Source: Pseudomonas sp. MWU16-30317
GTDB lineage: Bacteria > Pseudomonadota > Gammaproteobacteria > Pseudomonadales > Pseudomonadaceae
Assembly: GCF_020515695.1 (NCBI RefSeq)
Contig: NZ_JAIWJA010000003.1
Span: forward strand, 124,001 to 188,000
Reading direction: 5' to 3'
Length of the DNA: 64,000 bases
Position numbers and translations under genes: made by a program. Position 1 is the stretch's first letter. Every line of letters begins with the position of its first letter. Shown here in pieces: positions 7,731-21,704 of the stretch. Below the pieces are notes generated by a model that had not been told where the DNA came from, ran no database searches, and worked only from the letters and a program-made list of their open reading frames with translations.

Positions 7731-9632
7731 GTGGTGGATTTCCCTTCCCGTTTTGAAGTGATCGTCATCGGCGGCGGTCATGCCGGTACCGAGGCCGCAC
7801 TTGCGTCAGCACGCATGGGCGCCAAAACCCTGCTGCTGACCCATAACGTGGAAACGCTCGGGCAGATGAGCTGCAATCCTGCGATCGGTGGCATCGGTAA
7901 AAGCCACTTGGTCAAAGAGATCGATGCGCTCGGCGGCGCCATGGCGCTGGCCACCGACAAGGGCGGCATCCAGTTCCGCGTACTGAACGGCCGCAAAGGT
8001 CCTGCCGTGCGTGCTACTCGGGCGCAGGCCGACCGCATCCTGTACAAGGCGGCCATTCGCGAGATCCTCGAGAACCAGCCCAACCTGTGGATATTCCAGC
8101 AAGCCTGTGATGACCTGATCGTCGAGCAGGATGAAGTCAAAGGCGTGGTGACCCAGATGGGCCTGCGTTTTCTGGCCGATTCCGTGGTATTGACCGTCGG
8201 CACCTTCCTTGGCGGCCTGATCCATATCGGTTTGCAGAACCATTCCGGCGGCCGTGCCGGTGATCCGCCTTCGATCGCCCTGGCACATCGGCTGCGCGAG
8301 TTGCCATTGCGGGTAGGGCGCCTGAAGACCGGCACGCCACCGCGTATCGACGGCAAATCGGTGGATTTCTCGGTAATGACCGAACAACCGGGCGATACGC
8401 CGATTCCGGTGATGTCGTTCATGGGCTCCAAGGAGCAGCATCCACGCCAGGTCAGTTGCTGGATCACCCATACCAACGCCCGAACCCACGAAATCATCGC
8501 GGCCAACCTCGATCGCTCGCCGATGTACTCGGCTGCTGGCGAAATCGAAGGCATCGGCCCGCGTTATTGCCCGTCGATTGAAGACAAGATCCACCGCTTT
8601 GCCGACAAGGAAAGCCATCAGGTGTTCATCGAGCCGGAAGGCCTGACCACCCATGAGCTGTACCCCAACGGCATTTCGACGTCATTGCCATTCGACGTGC
8701 AGTTGCAGATCGTGCGTTCGATTCGCGGTATGGAAAACGCCCACATCGTGCGACCCGGCTACGCCATTGAATATGACTACTTCGACCCGCGGGACCTGAA
8801 GTACAGCCTTGAAACCAAGGTGATCGCCGGGCTGTTCTTCGCCGGGCAGATCAACGGCACCACCGGTTACGAAGAGGCGGGCGCGCAAGGTCTGCTCGCC
8901 GGCGCCAACGCCGCATTGCGTGCGCAGGGCCGCGAAAGCTGGTGTCCGCGCCGCGACGAGGCGTACATCGGCGTGCTGGTCGACGACTTGATCACCCTCG
9001 GTACGCAGGAACCGTACCGGATGTTCACTTCCCGGGCCGAATACCGCCTGATTCTGCGTGAAGACAACGCCGACCTGCGCCTGACCGAAAAAGGCCGCGA
9101 GCTGGGCCTGGTCGATGATGCGCGTTGGGCGGCGTTCTGCACCAAGCGCGAAGCCATCGCCCAGGAAGAACAACGGCTGAAAAACACCTGGGTGCGCCCG
9201 GGCACCGAATTGGGCGACTCGATCGCCGCGCGTTTCGGCACCCCTTTGACCCACGAATACAACCTGCTCAACCTGCTCAGCCGTCCCGAAATCGACTACG
9301 TCGGCCTTGTGGATATCACCGGCAACGGCGCAATCGATCCACAGGTCGCCGAACAGGTCGAGATCAAGACCAAGTATGCGGGCTACATCGATCGGCAACA
9401 GGACGAGATCGCTCGCCTGCGCGCTAGCGAAAACACCCGTCTGCCTGTGGATATCGACTACACGACGATTTCCGGATTGTCGAAGGAAATCCAGGGCAAG
9501 CTCGGCAACACCCGTCCCGAGACCTTGGGCCAGGCGTCGCGCATCCCCGGCGTCACTCCGGCAGCCATCTCGTTGTTGCTGATTCATCTGAAAAAACGCG
9601 GCGCCGGTCGTGCGTTGGAGCAAACCGCTTGA
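7731..9632 (+). CDS. mnmG: tRNA uridine 5-carboxymethylaminomethyl modification enzyme MnmG (GidA)
   Basis: This FAD-dependent partner of MnmE installs the carboxymethylaminomethyl group at U34 of tRNAs. The 633-residue product is the usual length. The dinucleotide-binding motif is at the N-terminus ([19 protein letters not shown]), followed by [20 protein letters not shown], and the conserved ATP-synthase-adjacent gidA signatures [11 protein letters not shown] and [12 protein letters not shown] are present. The start is GTG at 7731 or the adjacent GTG at 7734, both behind GAGG at 7724. A -10-like TATACT lies at 7683-7688. It is first in an mnmG-rsmG-parA-parB series; its stop overlaps the rsmG start. 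Confidence 0.97.
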   Translation: MVDFPSRFEVIVIGGGHAGTEAALASARMGAKTLLLTHNVETLGQMSCNPAIGGIGKSHLVKEIDALGGAMALATDKGGIQFRVLNGRKGPAVRATRAQADRILYKAAIREILENQPNLWIFQQACDDLIVEQDEVKGVVTQMGLRFLADSVVLTVGTFLGGLIHIGLQNHSGGRAGDPPSIALAHRLRELPLRVGRLKTGTPPRIDGKSVDFSVMTEQPGDTPIPVMSFMGSKEQHPRQVSCWITHTNARTHEIIAANLDRSPMYSAAGEIEGIGPRYCPSIEDKIHRFADKESHQVFIEPEGLTTHELYPNGISTSLPFDVQLQIVRSIRGMENAHIVRPGYAIEYDYFDPRDLKYSLETKVIAGLFFAGQINGTTGYEEAGAQGLLAGANAALRAQGRESWCPRRDEAYIGVLVDDLITLGTQEPYRMFTSRAEYRLILREDNADLRLTEKGRELGLVDDARWAAFCTKREAIAQEEQRLKNTWVRPGTELGDSIAARFGTPLTHEYNLLNLLSRPEIDYVGLVDITGNGAIDPQVAEQVEIKTKYAGYIDRQQDEIARLRASENTRLPVDIDYTTISGLSKEIQGKLGNTRPETLGQASRIPGVTPAAISLLLIHLKKRGAGRALEQTA

Positions 9633-10276
9633 GTTCTCTGGTCACCGAGCAACACGCAGAAGAGTTATCCACAGGTGCTCGTTCGCTGGGCATCGAACTC
9701 AGCGAGCAGCAGCATGCGCAATTGCTGGGTTATCTGGCCCTGTTGATAAAATGGAACAAGGCCTACAACCTCACGGCCGTGCGCAATCCGGACGAAATGG
9801 TCTCGCGGCATCTGCTCGATAGCCTGAGTATCCTTGCGCACATCGGCGACAGCCCAAGCTGGCTGGACGTCGGCAGTGGCGGCGGCATGCCCGGCATTCC
9901 GCTGGCCATCATGTTTCCCGAGAAACAGGTGACCACGCTGGACAGCAACGGCAAGAAAACCCGCTTCCAGACCCAGGTCAAACTGGAGCTCAAGCTCGAT
10001 AACCTGCAAGTTGTCCACAGCCGTGCCGAAAACTTCCAGCCGGCCCAGCCGTTCGCCGGCATCGTCTCCCGCGCTTTCAGCAGTCTGGAAGACTTTGCCA
10101 ACTGGACTCGCCACCTCGGCGACGGGCAAACGCGCTGGTTGGCAATGAAAGGGCTGCATCCTGCCGACGAACTGGTAGCATTGCCGGCAGACTTCCACCT
10201 CGATAGCGAAAACGCCTTGGCCGTACCCGGTTGCCAAGGCCAACGCCATCTGCTGATACTGCGCCGCACGGCATGA
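9629..10276 (+). CDS. rsmG: 16S rRNA (guanine527-N7)-methyltransferase RsmG (GidB)
   Basis: This enzyme uses S-adenosylmethionine to methylate G527 of 16S rRNA. The 215-residue product has the SAM-binding motif [20 protein letters not shown] and the family start [19 protein letters not shown]. The initiation codon appears to be TTG at 9629, overlapping the mnmG stop (TTGA), which implies coupled translation. A perfect DnaA box (9665-9673) lies inside the gene near its 5' end. Confidence 0.95.
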   Translation: MSSLVTEQHAEELSTGARSLGIELSEQQHAQLLGYLALLIKWNKAYNLTAVRNPDEMVSRHLLDSLSILAHIGDSPSWLDVGSGGGMPGIPLAIMFPEKQVTTLDSNGKKTRFQTQVKLELKLDNLQVVHSRAENFQPAQPFAGIVSRAFSSLEDFANWTRHLGDGQTRWLAMKGLHPADELVALPADFHLDSENALAVPGCQGQRHLLILRRTA

Positions 10277-10294
10277 TTGGGAACACAAGCAAGA

Positions 10295-11086
10295 ATGGCT
10301 AAGGTATTAGCAATCGCGAACCAGAAAGGCGGTGTGGGCAAGACCACCACCTGCATCAACCTCGCCGCATCGCTGGTTGCGACCAAGCGTCGTGTGCTGT
10401 TGATCGACCTCGATCCGCAGGGCAACGCCACCATGGGCAGCGGTGTGGATAAACACACTCTGGAAAACTCCGTGTACGACCTGTTGATCGGCGAATGCGA
10501 TCTGCAGGAGGCCATGCAATTCTCCGAACACGGCGGTTATCAACTGCTGCCGGCCAACCGCGACCTGACCGCCGCCGAAGTCGTCCTGCTCGAAATGCAG
10601 ATGAAAGAGAGCCGTCTGCGTACGGCCCTGGCGCCGGTGCGGGAAAACTACGATTACATCCTCATCGACTGCCCGCCGTCGCTGTCGATGCTGACCCTCA
10701 ACGCACTGGTGGCCGCCGATGGCGTGATCATCCCCATGCAGTGCGAGTACTTTGCCCTCGAAGGGCTCAGCGACCTTGTGGATAACATCAAGCGCATCGC
10801 CGAACTGCTCAACCCCGAACTGAAAATCGAGGGTCTGCTGCGGACCATGTACGATCCGCGGCTGAGCTTGATCAACGATGTGTCCGCGCAACTCAAGGCG
10901 CACTTTGGCGAACAGCTGTACGACACGGTCATTCCGCGCAACATTCGCCTGGCCGAGGCCCCGAGTTTCGGGATGCCCGCATTGGCCTATGACAAACAAT
11001 CCCGGGGTGCGCTGGCCTATCTGGCCCTCGCCGGCGAGATGGTCCGCCGTCAACGCCGCCCGTCACGCCCCGTCGCGGCACTTTAA
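10295..11086 (+). CDS. parA: Chromosome partitioning ATPase ParA (Soj)
   Basis: This deviant Walker ATPase works with ParB to segregate the origin region. The 263-residue protein has the P-loop KGGVGKTTT at residues 11-19, LLIDLDPQGNAT (Walker A' region) and ILIDCPPSLSMLTLNAL (Walker B). The ATG at 10295 gives the conserved start MAKVLAIANQKGG; an in-frame TTG at 10277 would add six residues. Two perfect DnaA boxes (10444-10452 and 10777-10785) lie within the gene. ParB follows 9 bp downstream. Confidence 0.97.
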   Translation: MAKVLAIANQKGGVGKTTTCINLAASLVATKRRVLLIDLDPQGNATMGSGVDKHTLENSVYDLLIGECDLQEAMQFSEHGGYQLLPANRDLTAAEVVLLEMQMKESRLRTALAPVRENYDYILIDCPPSLSMLTLNALVAADGVIIPMQCEYFALEGLSDLVDNIKRIAELLNPELKIEGLLRTMYDPRLSLINDVSAQLKAHFGEQLYDTVIPRNIRLAEAPSFGMPALAYDKQSRGALAYLALAGEMVRRQRRPSRPVAAL

Positions 11087-11095
11087 GGAATCCAA

Positions 11096-11968
11096 ATGGC
11101 CGTCAAGAAACGAGGTCTGGGACGCGGATTGGATGCGCTGCTGAGTGGCCCGACCGTCAGTTCGCTTGAAGAACAAGCGGTGCAGATCGACCAGAAAGAA
11201 CTCCAGCACCTGCCCCTGGACGTGATCCAGCGCGGCAAGTACCAGCCGCGCCGTGACATGGACCCGCAGGCGCTCGAAGAACTGGCGCACTCGATCAAGA
11301 GCCAAGGCGTGATGCAGCCCATCGTGGTCCGCCCGATCGCTGGTGACCGATTCGAAATCATCGCCGGTGAACGCCGCTGGCGTGCGAGCCAGCAGGCCGG
11401 GATGGAAACCATCCCGGCCATGGTTCGTGATGTGCCGGACGAAACCGCCATCGCCATGGCGCTGATCGAGAACATCCAGCGCGAAGACCTCAACCCGGTC
11501 GAAGAAGCCAATGCCCTGGCGCGCCTGCAGCAGGAATTCAACCTGACTCAGCAGCAGGTCGCCGACGTGGTGGGTAAATCCCGCGTGACGGTGGCCAACC
11601 TGATGCGTCTGATCGCCTTGCCAGAGGTCATCAAGACCATGCTGGCCCATGGCGATCTGGAAATGGGTCACGCTCGCGCTTTGCTCGGCTTGCCCGAAGA
11701 ACAGCAGGTCGAAGGGGCGCGACACGTTGTCGCACGAGGCCTTACAGTTCGTCAGACCGAGGCACTGGTGCGCCAGTGGTTGAGTGGCAAACCGCAGCCT
11801 GTTGAAGCGGCAAAACCCGATCCGGATATCACTCGCCTCGAGCAGAAACTGGCCGAACGCCTAGGCTCTGCGGTGCAGATCCGCCACGGACAGAAGGGCA
11901 AGGGCCAGCTGGTGATCAAATACAACTCGCTCGATGAGCTTCAAGGAGTGCTTGCGCACATCCGTTGA
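11096..11968 (+). CDS. parB: Chromosome partitioning protein ParB (Spo0J)
   Basis: This CTP-dependent sliding clamp loads at parS sites and spreads to build the partition complex. The 290-residue protein has a ParA-contacting N-terminus (KKRGLGRGLDALLS), the CTP-binding arginine patch GERRWRA at 91-97, and a helix-turn-helix near 149-172 (LTQQQVADVVGKSRVTVANL). A C-terminal dimerisation domain completes it. A perfect parS site is present in this window 43 kb away (55045-55060). It is the last gene before the atp operon. Confidence 0.97.
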   Translation: MAVKKRGLGRGLDALLSGPTVSSLEEQAVQIDQKELQHLPLDVIQRGKYQPRRDMDPQALEELAHSIKSQGVMQPIVVRPIAGDRFEIIAGERRWRASQQAGMETIPAMVRDVPDETAIAMALIENIQREDLNPVEEANALARLQQEFNLTQQQVADVVGKSRVTVANLMRLIALPEVIKTMLAHGDLEMGHARALLGLPEEQQVEGARHVVARGLTVRQTEALVRQWLSGKPQPVEAAKPDPDITRLEQKLAERLGSAVQIRHGQKGKGQLVIKYNSLDELQGVLAHIR

Positions 11969-12013
11969 AACAATTGAGTTTGTAGCGGCCAGTCGGAAAT
12001 CACTACCCGGCAG

Positions 12014-12042
12014 TTGAATAGGGGCTTAACCGCCCCTATACT
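12014..12042 (+). promoter_or_regulatory. Sigma-70-type promoter of the atp operon
   Basis: A -35 box TTGAAT (12014-12019) and a -10 box TATACT (12037-12042) are separated by exactly 17 bp, 76 bp before atpI. The spacer and box edges hold a 7-bp inverted repeat ATAGGGG/CCCCTAT (12018-12024 / 12033-12039). Confidence 0.75.
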
Positions 12043-12117
12043 CTGCGCGCATTTTGTCGGCACAATTTATGCCAAGTCATTGATTTACGGCACGCCGACC
12101 CAACAGGAGCCAACACG

Positions 12118-13411
<1,294 letters not shown>

Positions 13412-13438
13412 GTGTCGCCTCGGCGCTGCTTGATGTAA

Positions 13439-13761
<323 letters not shown>

Positions 13762-13762
<1 letters not shown>

Positions 13763-13783
13763 TCACTCGAATTTTCGAGTGAT
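13762..13783 (+). other. Intercistronic hairpin after atpE
   Basis: A perfect inverted repeat ATCACTCGAA / TTCGAGTGAT starts on the last base of the atpE stop codon. It lacks a following T tract, so it is more likely to protect or process the mRNA than to terminate it. Confidence 0.6.
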
Positions 13784-13819
13784 GTGGTGTGATGGACAAA
13801 GAACGAGCGAGGTGTTGGC

Positions 13820-14290
13820 GTGAACATTAATGCAACCCTGATTGGCCAGTCCGTTGCGTTCTTCATCTTTGTGCTGTTCTGCATGAAGTTCGTGTGGCCT
13901 CCGGTCATCGCGGCTTTGCACGAACGTCAGAAGAAGATCGCTGATGGATTGGACGCTGCCAGCCGAGCAGCTCGCGACCTGGAGTTGGCCCAAGAGAAAG
14001 CGGGTCAACAACTGCGCGACGCGAAAGCTCAAGCAGCTGAAATCATTGAGCAGGCCAAGAAGCGCGGTAACCAGATCGTCGAAGAGGCCGTTGAAAAGGC
14101 CCGTGTCGACGCTGACCGTGTGAAGGTCCAGGCTCAGGCCGAGATCGAGCAGGAACTGAATGGCCTCAAAGACGCGCTGCGTGCCCAAGTGGGCTTGCTG
14201 GCAGTCGGCGGCGCCGAGAAGATACTGGGTGCCACAATCGATCAAAACGCGCACGCGGAGCTGGTTAACAAACTGGCTACTGAAATTTAA
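13820..14290 (+). CDS. atpF: F1Fo ATP synthase subunit b
   Basis: This peripheral-stalk subunit has 156 residues, with one N-terminal membrane helix (about 7-26, [20 protein letters not shown]) and a long charged coiled coil rich in Ala, Lys, Glu and Gln. The start is GTG at 13820 behind GCGAGG. It ends 12 bp before atpH. Confidence 0.97.
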   Translation: MNINATLIGQSVAFFIFVLFCMKFVWPPVIAALHERQKKIADGLDAASRAARDLELAQEKAGQQLRDAKAQAAEIIEQAKKRGNQIVEEAVEKARVDADRVKVQAQAEIEQELNGLKDALRAQVGLLAVGGAEKILGATIDQNAHAELVNKLATEI

Positions 14291-14302
14291 GCGAGGGCGA
14301 TC

Positions 14303-14839
14303 ATGGCAGAACTGACCACGTTGGCCCGACCTTACGCTAAGGCGGCCTTCGAGCACGCTCAGGCCCACCAGCAACTGGCCAATTGGTCAGCCATGCTCGG
14401 CCTGGCTGCAGCGGTGTCACAAGATGACACCATGCAGCGCGTACTCAAGGCCCCGCGACTGACGAGCGCAGACAAGGCCGCCACGTTTATTGACGTGTGC
14501 GGTGACAAGTTCGATGCCCAGGCACAGAATTTCATTCACATCGTTGCTGAAAACGACCGTCTCTCGATTCTTCCAGAGATAGCCGCGCTGTTCGAGCTGT
14601 ACAAGGCCGAGCAAGAGAAAACGATCGATGTGGAAGTCACCAGTGCCTTCGCGTTGAACCAAGAACAGCAAGACAAACTCGCCAAGGTTCTCAGTGCACG
14701 ACTCAACCGGGAAGTGCGCCTGCAAGTTGCGGAGGACGCTGCCCTGATTGGTGGTGTCGTCATCCGTGCCGGCGACCTGGTTATCGATGGCTCGATTCGC
14801 GGCAAAATCGCGAAACTTGCTGAAGCATTGAAATCTTGA
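14303..14839 (+). CDS. atpH: F1Fo ATP synthase subunit delta
   Basis: This peripheral-stalk cap joins subunit b to the alpha3beta3 head. The 178-residue protein starts [19 protein letters not shown] and ends with the conserved [20 protein letters not shown]. It lies between atpF and atpA with short gaps. Confidence 0.97.
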   Translation: MAELTTLARPYAKAAFEHAQAHQQLANWSAMLGLAAAVSQDDTMQRVLKAPRLTSADKAATFIDVCGDKFDAQAQNFIHIVAENDRLSILPEIAALFELYKAEQEKTIDVEVTSAFALNQEQQDKLAKVLSARLNREVRLQVAEDAALIGGVVIRAGDLVIDGSIRGKIAKLAEALKS

Positions 14840-14860
14840 GTTTGAAGGGGCAGCAGAGCA

Positions 14861-16405
14861 ATGCAGCAACTCAATCCTTCCGAAATAAGTGAAATCATCA
14901 AGGGCCGCATCGAAAAACTCGATGTGACCTCTCAAGCCCGTAACGAAGGCACTGTCGTCAGCGTGTCTGACGGTATCGTACGGATTCACGGTCTGGCCGA
15001 CGTCATGTACGGCGAAATGATCGAGTTTCCAGGCGGTGTCTACGGTATGGCGCTCAACCTGGAGCAAGACTCCGTAGGCGCCGTGGTACTGGGCTCCTAC
15101 CAGTCGCTGGCTGAAGGCATGCGCGCCAAGTGCACCGGCCGTGTCCTGGAAGTTCCTGTTGGTAAGGAACTGCTGGGTCGCGTCGTCGACGCACTGGGCA
15201 ACCCTGTCGATGGCAAAGGTCCGCTGAACAACACCGAGACCGACGCGGTCGAGAAAGTTGCTCCAGGCGTGATCTGGCGTAAGTCGGTAGACCAGCCTGT
15301 ACAGACTGGCTACAAGGCTGTCGATGCCATGATCCCTGTCGGCCGTGGCCAGCGCGAGCTGATCATCGGTGACCGTCAGATCGGCAAGACCGCTCTGGCG
15401 ATCGACGCGATCATCAACCAGAAAGACAGCGGTATTTTCTGCGTCTACGTGGCAATCGGTCAGAAGCAATCTACCATCGCCAACGTGGTTCGCAAGCTGG
15501 AAGAAAACGGCGCGCTGGCTAACACCATCGTCGTTGCCGCGAGCGCTTCGGAATCTGCAGCACTGCAGTTCCTGGCTCCGTACTCCGGTTGCACCATGGG
15601 CGAATACTTCCGCGACCGCGGTGAAGACGCGCTGATCGTTTATGACGATCTGTCCAAGCAAGCAGTGGCTTACCGCCAGATTTCCCTGCTGCTGCGCCGT
15701 CCACCAGGCCGTGAAGCTTACCCAGGCGACGTGTTCTATCTCCACTCCCGTCTGCTGGAGCGCGCATCGCGTGTTTCGGAAGAGTACGTAGAGAAGTTCA
15801 CCAACGGCGCAGTGACCGGCAAAACCGGCTCGCTGACCGCACTGCCGATCATCGAAACCCAGGCTGGCGACGTTTCCGCGTTCGTTCCGACCAACGTGAT
15901 TTCCATCACTGACGGTCAGATCTTCCTGGAATCGGCCATGTTCAACTCGGGCATCCGCCCAGCAGTGAACGCCGGTGTTTCGGTATCCCGTGTGGGTGGT
16001 GCCGCTCAGACCAAGATTATCAAGAAGCTCTCCGGTGGTATCCGTACCGCTCTGGCTCAGTACCGTGAACTGGCGGCATTCGCCCAGTTCGCTTCTGACC
16101 TGGACGAAGCGACCCGCAAGCAACTTGAGCATGGTCAGCGCGTTACCGAGCTGATGAAGCAGAAGCAATACGCACCAATGTCGATCGCTGACATGGCGCT
16201 GTCGCTGTATGCCGCTGAGCGTGGGTTCCTGACTGACGTTGAAATCACCAAGATCGGCAGCTTCGAACAAGCGCTGATTGCTTTCTTCAACCGCGATCAC
16301 GCCGAACTGATGGCGAAGATCAACGTGAAGGGTGACTTCAATGACGAAATCGACGCTGGCATGAAAGCCGGTATCGAGAAGTTCAAGGCCACCCAAACCT
16401 GGTAA
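14861..16405 (+). CDS. atpA: F1Fo ATP synthase subunit alpha
   Basis: This 514-residue non-catalytic nucleotide-binding subunit of the F1 head starts [20 protein letters not shown]. The P-loop [13 protein letters not shown] lies near residue 170, and the family signature [17 protein letters not shown] near 367. It is followed by a 50-bp gap containing a perfect hairpin before atpG. Confidence 0.98.
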   Translation: MQQLNPSEISEIIKGRIEKLDVTSQARNEGTVVSVSDGIVRIHGLADVMYGEMIEFPGGVYGMALNLEQDSVGAVVLGSYQSLAEGMRAKCTGRVLEVPVGKELLGRVVDALGNPVDGKGPLNNTETDAVEKVAPGVIWRKSVDQPVQTGYKAVDAMIPVGRGQRELIIGDRQIGKTALAIDAIINQKDSGIFCVYVAIGQKQSTIANVVRKLEENGALANTIVVAASASESAALQFLAPYSGCTMGEYFRDRGEDALIVYDDLSKQAVAYRQISLLLRRPPGREAYPGDVFYLHSRLLERASRVSEEYVEKFTNGAVTGKTGSLTALPIIETQAGDVSAFVPTNVISITDGQIFLESAMFNSGIRPAVNAGVSVSRVGGAAQTKIIKKLSGGIRTALAQYRELAAFAQFASDLDEATRKQLEHGQRVTELMKQKQYAPMSIADMALSLYAAERGFLTDVEITKIGSFEQALIAFFNRDHAELMAKINVKGDFNDEIDAGMKAGIEKFKATQTW

Positions 16406-16410
16406 GCCGC

Positions 16411-16434
16411 AGCGGAGGCCGCAAGGCCTCCGCT
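16411..16434 (+). other. Intercistronic hairpin after atpA
   Basis: A perfect 10-bp stem AGCGGAGGCC / GGCCTCCGCT is capped by a GCAA tetraloop, a stable GNRA type. It begins 5 bp after the atpA stop and has no T tract. Confidence 0.65.
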
Positions 16435-16455
16435 TGCTAACCTGATAGGTGTTAC

Positions 16456-17316
16456 ATGGCAGGCGCAAAAGAGATTCGCAGTAAGATTGCGAGCATCAAA
16501 AGCACGCAAAAGATTACCAGCGCCATGGAGAAAGTGGCGGTCAGCAAAATGCGCAAGGCACAAATGCGCATGGCAGCCAGCCGTCCTTACGCGGAGCGTA
16601 TCCGCCAGGTGATTGGGCATCTCGCCAACGCCAACCCGGAATACCGCCACTCGTTCATGATCGATCGCGAAGTAAAGCGCGTCGGTTATGTGGTAGTGAG
16701 CAGTGACCGTGGTCTGTGCGGCGGCTTGAATACCAACCTGTTCAAGGCCTTGGTCAAGGACATGGCGGTAAACCGCGAAAATGGCGTAGAGATCGACCTG
16801 TGTGTGGTCGGTAGCAAAGGTGCGGCGTTTTTCCGCAACTTCGGCGGCAACGTCGTCGCTGCTATCAGCCACCTGGGTGAAGAGCCGTCGATCAATGACT
16901 TGATCGGCAGCGTCAAGGTCATGCTGGATGCTTACCTGGAAGGCCGTATCGATCGCCTGTCCGTGGTATCCAACAAGTTCATCAATACCATGACGCAAAA
17001 ACCGACGGTGGAGCAGTTGATCCCGTTGGTGGCAACCCCGGATCAGGATCTCAAGCACCACTGGGATTACCTCTACGAACCCGACGCCAAAGAGCTGCTT
17101 GACGGCCTGATGGTGCGTTACGTGGAATCGCAGGTGTACCAGGCGGTGGTCGAGAACAACGCTGCTGAACAAGCCGCGCGGATGATCGCAATGAAGAATG
17201 CAACCGACAACGCCGGAGACCTGATCAAGGACCTCCAGTTGATTTACAACAAGGCGCGTCAGGCTGCGATCACCCAAGAGATCTCGGAAATCGTCGGCGG
17301 CGCTGCCGCGGTTTAA
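16456..17316 (+). CDS. atpG: F1Fo ATP synthase subunit gamma
   Basis: This 286-residue central shaft of F1 has the family N-terminus [20 protein letters not shown] and the C-terminal helix ending [18 protein letters not shown]. The middle region [16 protein letters not shown] is also typical. It is 27 bp from atpD. Confidence 0.97.
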   Translation: MAGAKEIRSKIASIKSTQKITSAMEKVAVSKMRKAQMRMAASRPYAERIRQVIGHLANANPEYRHSFMIDREVKRVGYVVVSSDRGLCGGLNTNLFKALVKDMAVNRENGVEIDLCVVGSKGAAFFRNFGGNVVAAISHLGEEPSINDLIGSVKVMLDAYLEGRIDRLSVVSNKFINTMTQKPTVEQLIPLVATPDQDLKHHWDYLYEPDAKELLDGLMVRYVESQVYQAVVENNAAEQAARMIAMKNATDNAGDLIKDLQLIYNKARQAAITQEISEIVGGAAAV

Positions 17317-18723
<1,407 letters not shown>

Positions 18724-18728
18724 TTTCG

Positions 18729-18746
18729 GCGCCCGGCAACGGGCGC
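18729..18746 (+). other. Intercistronic hairpin after atpD
   Basis: A perfect 7-bp stem GCGCCCG / CGGGCGC has a GCAA tetraloop. It begins 5 bp after the atpD stop, the same spacing and loop as the hairpin after atpA. Confidence 0.65.
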
Positions 18747-18767
18747 TCATCAGGTTGAGGCAAGCAG

Positions 18768-19196
18768 ATGGCTATGACAGTCCATTGCGACATCGTCAGC
18801 GCGGAAGGAGAAATCTTTTCCGGTCAGGTGGAGATGGTGATTGCGCACGGTGCTTTGGGTGATCTCGGTATCACTCTTGGCCACGCCCCGCTGATCACCA
18901 GCTTGAAGCCAGGCCCTATCCGCCTGATCAAGCAGGACGGCGCAGAAGAAGAGGTGTTCTACATCTCGGGTGGTTTCCTCGAGGTTCAGCCGAACATGGT
19001 CAAGGTTCTTGCCGACACCGTGCAACGTGCTGCCGACCTGGACGAAGCCGCTTCTCAGCTGGCTGTTCAAGAAGCGCAGAAAGCGCTGAATGAACAGGGT
19101 GCTGATTTCGACTACGGCGCTGCTGCTGCACGTCTGGCCGAGGCGACAGCTCAGCTGCGCACCGTCCAGCAGATTCGCAAGAAGTACGGCCACTAA
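18768..19196 (+). CDS. atpC: F1Fo ATP synthase subunit epsilon
   Basis: This 142-residue regulatory and shaft subunit starts [19 protein letters not shown], with the beta-sandwich motif [14 protein letters not shown] and a C-terminal helical hairpin ([20 protein letters not shown]). It is the last gene of the atp operon, followed by a strong terminator. Confidence 0.97.
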   Translation: MAMTVHCDIVSAEGEIFSGQVEMVIAHGALGDLGITLGHAPLITSLKPGPIRLIKQDGAEEEVFYISGGFLEVQPNMVKVLADTVQRAADLDEAASQLAVQEAQKALNEQGADFDYGAAAARLAEATAQLRTVQQIRKKYGH

Positions 19197-19221
19197 GGCT
19201 GCGCTTTGTGCGCGATTGAGT

Positions 19222-19252
19222 AAAAGGGTAGCCTCGGCTACCCTTTTTCTTT
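19222..19252 (+). terminator. Rho-independent terminator of the atp operon
   Basis: Perfect 12-bp arms AAAAGGGTAGCC / GGCTACCCTTTT have a 2-nt loop and run into TCTTTTTCC. The hairpin begins 25 bp after the atpC stop. Confidence 0.92.
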
Positions 19253-19311
19253 TTCCGCCCCCTTCATTCATCGGTCACGCACACTGGCCGCTCAGGATTG
19301 GTAGCTCGTCA

Positions 19312-20679
19312 ATGTCCCTTGATATCGTCATTCTCGCCGCAGGCCAAGGCACGCGGATGCGCTCGGCTTTGCCGAAGGTGTTGCATCCCGTCGCCGGCAA
19401 CTCGATGCTCGGCCATGTTATCCACAGCGCCCGCCAGCTGGACCCACAGGGCATCCATGTGGTGATTGGCCACGGTGCCGAGCAGGTCCGTGAGCGCCTG
19501 GCCGCCGACGACTTGAGCTTCGTGCTGCAGGACCAGCAACTTGGCACCGGCCACGCCGTGGCGCAGGCGCTGCCGAACCTGAGCGCCGATACCGTGCTGA
19601 TCCTCTATGGCGATGTGCCGCTGATCGAAGTGGCGACCTTGCAGCGCTTGCTGACCAAGGTCACGCCCGATCAACTGGCCCTGCTGACGGTCAACCTGCC
19701 TGACCCGACCGGCTATGGCCGCATCGTGCGTGATACACAGGGCAGCGTACAGGCGATCGTCGAGCACAAGGACGCGACCGAGGCGCAACGTGCGATCTGC
19801 GAGGGCAATACCGGGATTCTCGCTGTGCCTGCCGCGCGTCTGGCGCAGTGGCTGGGCAGCCTGTCGAATCATAACGCCCAGGGTGAGTACTACCTCACCG
19901 ACGTGATTGCCATGGCCGTGGCCGATGGCCTGGTGGTCGCCACCGAGACCGCTCAGGATCCGATGGAAGTGCAGGGCGCCAACGATCGCAAGCAGCTCGC
20001 CGAGCTCGAGCGTCACTACCAGTGGCGCCAAGCGCGGCGCGTGATGGCGGCGGGTGTGACCCTGCGCGACCCGGCACGTTTCGACGTACGCGGTGAGGTC
20101 ACGGTGGGCCGTGACGTGCTGATTGACGTCAACGTGGTGCTCGAAGGTCGAGTCATCATCGAGGACGACGTGGTGATCGGCGCCAACTGCACCATCAAGG
20201 ACAGCACCCTGCGCAAGGGCGCGGTGGTCAAGGCCAACAGTCATCTGGATGGCGCGGTAATGGGCGAGGGTAGCGATGCCGGCCCGTTTGCGCGATTGCG
20301 CCCGGGTACTGTGCTGGGCGCGCGTGCTCATGTGGGTAACTTTGTCGAGCTGAAGAATGCCGTGCTGGGGGAGGGCGCCAAGGCGGGCCACCTGAGTTAT
20401 CTGGGCGATGCCGATATCGGCGCGCGCACCAATATCGGTGCCGGTACCATCACCTGCAACTACGACGGTGTGAACAAGTGGCGCACCACCATGGGGGCGG
20501 ACGTGTTTATCGGTTCGAACAACTCGCTGGTGGCTCCTGTGGATATCTCTGCGGGGGCTACCACGGCGGCGGGTTCGACTATTACCCAGGATGTGCCGGA
20601 GAGCCAACTGGCTGTCGCCCGCGCCCGTCAGCGCAATATTGAAGGCTGGGCGCGGCCGGTGAAGATCCGCAAGCCCTGA
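19312..20679 (+). CDS. glmU: Bifunctional GlmU: N-acetylglucosamine-1-phosphate uridyltransferase / glucosamine-1-phosphate acetyltransferase
   Basis: This enzyme makes UDP-GlcNAc for peptidoglycan and LPS. The 455-residue protein has an N-terminal nucleotidyltransferase domain with [19 protein letters not shown] and a C-terminal left-handed beta-helix acetyltransferase domain (hexad repeats from about 250). It also has the conserved [11 protein letters not shown]. The ATG at 19312 is chosen because it gives the canonical [16 protein letters not shown] start; the frame is open upstream into atpC but that region is not homologous. It lies just after the atp terminator and close to glmR and glmS of the same pathway. 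Confidence 0.97.
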   Translation: MSLDIVILAAGQGTRMRSALPKVLHPVAGNSMLGHVIHSARQLDPQGIHVVIGHGAEQVRERLAADDLSFVLQDQQLGTGHAVAQALPNLSADTVLILYGDVPLIEVATLQRLLTKVTPDQLALLTVNLPDPTGYGRIVRDTQGSVQAIVEHKDATEAQRAICEGNTGILAVPAARLAQWLGSLSNHNAQGEYYLTDVIAMAVADGLVVATETAQDPMEVQGANDRKQLAELERHYQWRQARRVMAAGVTLRDPARFDVRGEVTVGRDVLIDVNVVLEGRVIIEDDVVIGANCTIKDSTLRKGAVVKANSHLDGAVMGEGSDAGPFARLRPGTVLGARAHVGNFVELKNAVLGEGAKAGHLSYLGDADIGARTNIGAGTITCNYDGVNKWRTTMGADVFIGSNNSLVAPVDISAGATTAAGSTITQDVPESQLAVARARQRNIEGWARPVKIRKP

Positions 20680-20717
20680 GATATCCACAGAGCTTTGAGG
20701 TGGCCCGAACCGGCCCC

Positions 20718-20799
20718 TCCGCGAGCAAGCTTTGCTTCCACAGTGCAAGTCGATACTGAGTCGTTCACCTGTAGGAGCAAGGCTTGCCCGCGAAGACGG
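20718..20799. repeat. Pair of inverted REP elements
   Basis: A minus-oriented copy (GCGAGCAAGCTTTGCTTCCA, about 20718-20742) and a near-consensus plus-oriented copy (GTAGGAGCAAGGCTTGCCCG, about 20771-20799) lie between glmU and glmR. Confidence 0.8.
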
Positions 20800-20900
20800 C
20801 CCTGAGATCACCACCATCCCAAAATAGTTATCCACAGCTGTGTTTCACATCTCCCCCCTTGACCCATTAACCATTTTGGGTTTTGATTGCGCTCATTAAC

Positions 20901-20913
20901 TTTCGAACCGAAA
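20901..20913. promoter_or_regulatory. Putative DeoR-family operator before glmR
   Basis: The inverted repeat TTTCG-AAC-CGAAA lies 13 bp upstream of the glmR start. A related CGAAACGAAAC sequence runs into the first codons. DeoR/GlpR regulators bind TTCG-type repeats, so autoregulation is plausible. Confidence 0.4.
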
Positions 20914-20925
20914 CTTATAGCAATC

Positions 20926-21699
20926 ATGTCGAAACGAAACACTCCCCAACGTCGCCACAATATCCTCGCCTTGCTCAACGAGCAGGGTGAAGTCAGTGTG
21001 GATAACTTGGCCAAACGGTTCGAAACCTCCGAAGTCACAATCCGCAAGGACCTGGCCGCTCTGGAGAGTAATGGCCTGCTGCTGCGTCGTTACGGCGGCG
21101 CGGTGACCATGCCTCAGGAACTGATCAGCGAGGTCGCCCAGCCGGTGTCTGTGTATAAACAGGCCATCGCCCATGCAGCCGTGCAACGCATCAAGGAACA
21201 CGCGCGCATCATCATCGACAGTGGCAGTACCACCGCCGCGATGATCCCGCACCTGGGGCTGCAGCCCGGCCTGGTGGTCATGACCAATTCGCTCAATGTC
21301 GCCAGCGCCCTGAGCGAGCTCGAACATGAGCCGGTACTATTGATGACCGGCGGCACCTGGGACCCGCATTCCGAGTCGTTCCAGGGTCAAGTCGCTGAAC
21401 AAGTGCTGCGCTCCTATGATTTCGACCAACTGTTCATCGGCGCCGATGGCATCGACCTGCAACGTGGAACCACCACCTTCAACGAGCTGTTGGGACTGAG
21501 CCGGGTCATGGCCGAAGTCGCGCGCGAAGTGATCGTTATGGTCGAGTCCGACAAGGTCGGGCGCAAGATCCCCAATCTCGAGCTGCCCTGGGGCAGCGTA
21601 CATACCCTTATCACCGATGATCGTCTGCCCCTCGAGGCTCGCGACCAGATTCAGGCCCGCGGCATCAACCTCATTATCGCCGCCGTCAATCAGGAGTAA
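20926..21699 (+). CDS. glmR: DeoR-family transcriptional regulator upstream of glmS
   Basis: This 257-residue regulator has an N-terminal DeoR winged helix (residues of about 6-60: [32 protein letters not shown]) and a C-terminal sugar-phosphate sensor domain with [16 protein letters not shown] and the late GADGIDL motif. In Pseudomonas the DeoR gene in this position is named glmR. It ends 5 bp before glmS, so co-transcription and control of glucosamine-6-phosphate synthesis are likely. The ATG at 20926 gives the usual DeoR start. An in-frame ATG at 20887 would run through the promoter and operator area. Confidence 0.88.
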   Translation: MSKRNTPQRRHNILALLNEQGEVSVDNLAKRFETSEVTIRKDLAALESNGLLLRRYGGAVTMPQELISEVAQPVSVYKQAIAHAAVQRIKEHARIIIDSGSTTAAMIPHLGLQPGLVVMTNSLNVASALSELEHEPVLLMTGGTWDPHSESFQGQVAEQVLRSYDFDQLFIGADGIDLQRGTTTFNELLGLSRVMAEVAREVIVMVESDKVGRKIPNLELPWGSVHTLITDDRLPLEARDQIQARGINLIIAAVNQE

Positions 21700-21704
21700 T
21701 AAAC

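Noticed and set aside
14417..16468. Open frame of 683 codons on the minus strand
   Set aside because: It lies exactly antisense to atpH-atpA, where GC-rich codon bias creates long antisense frames. No ribosome site, no family features.
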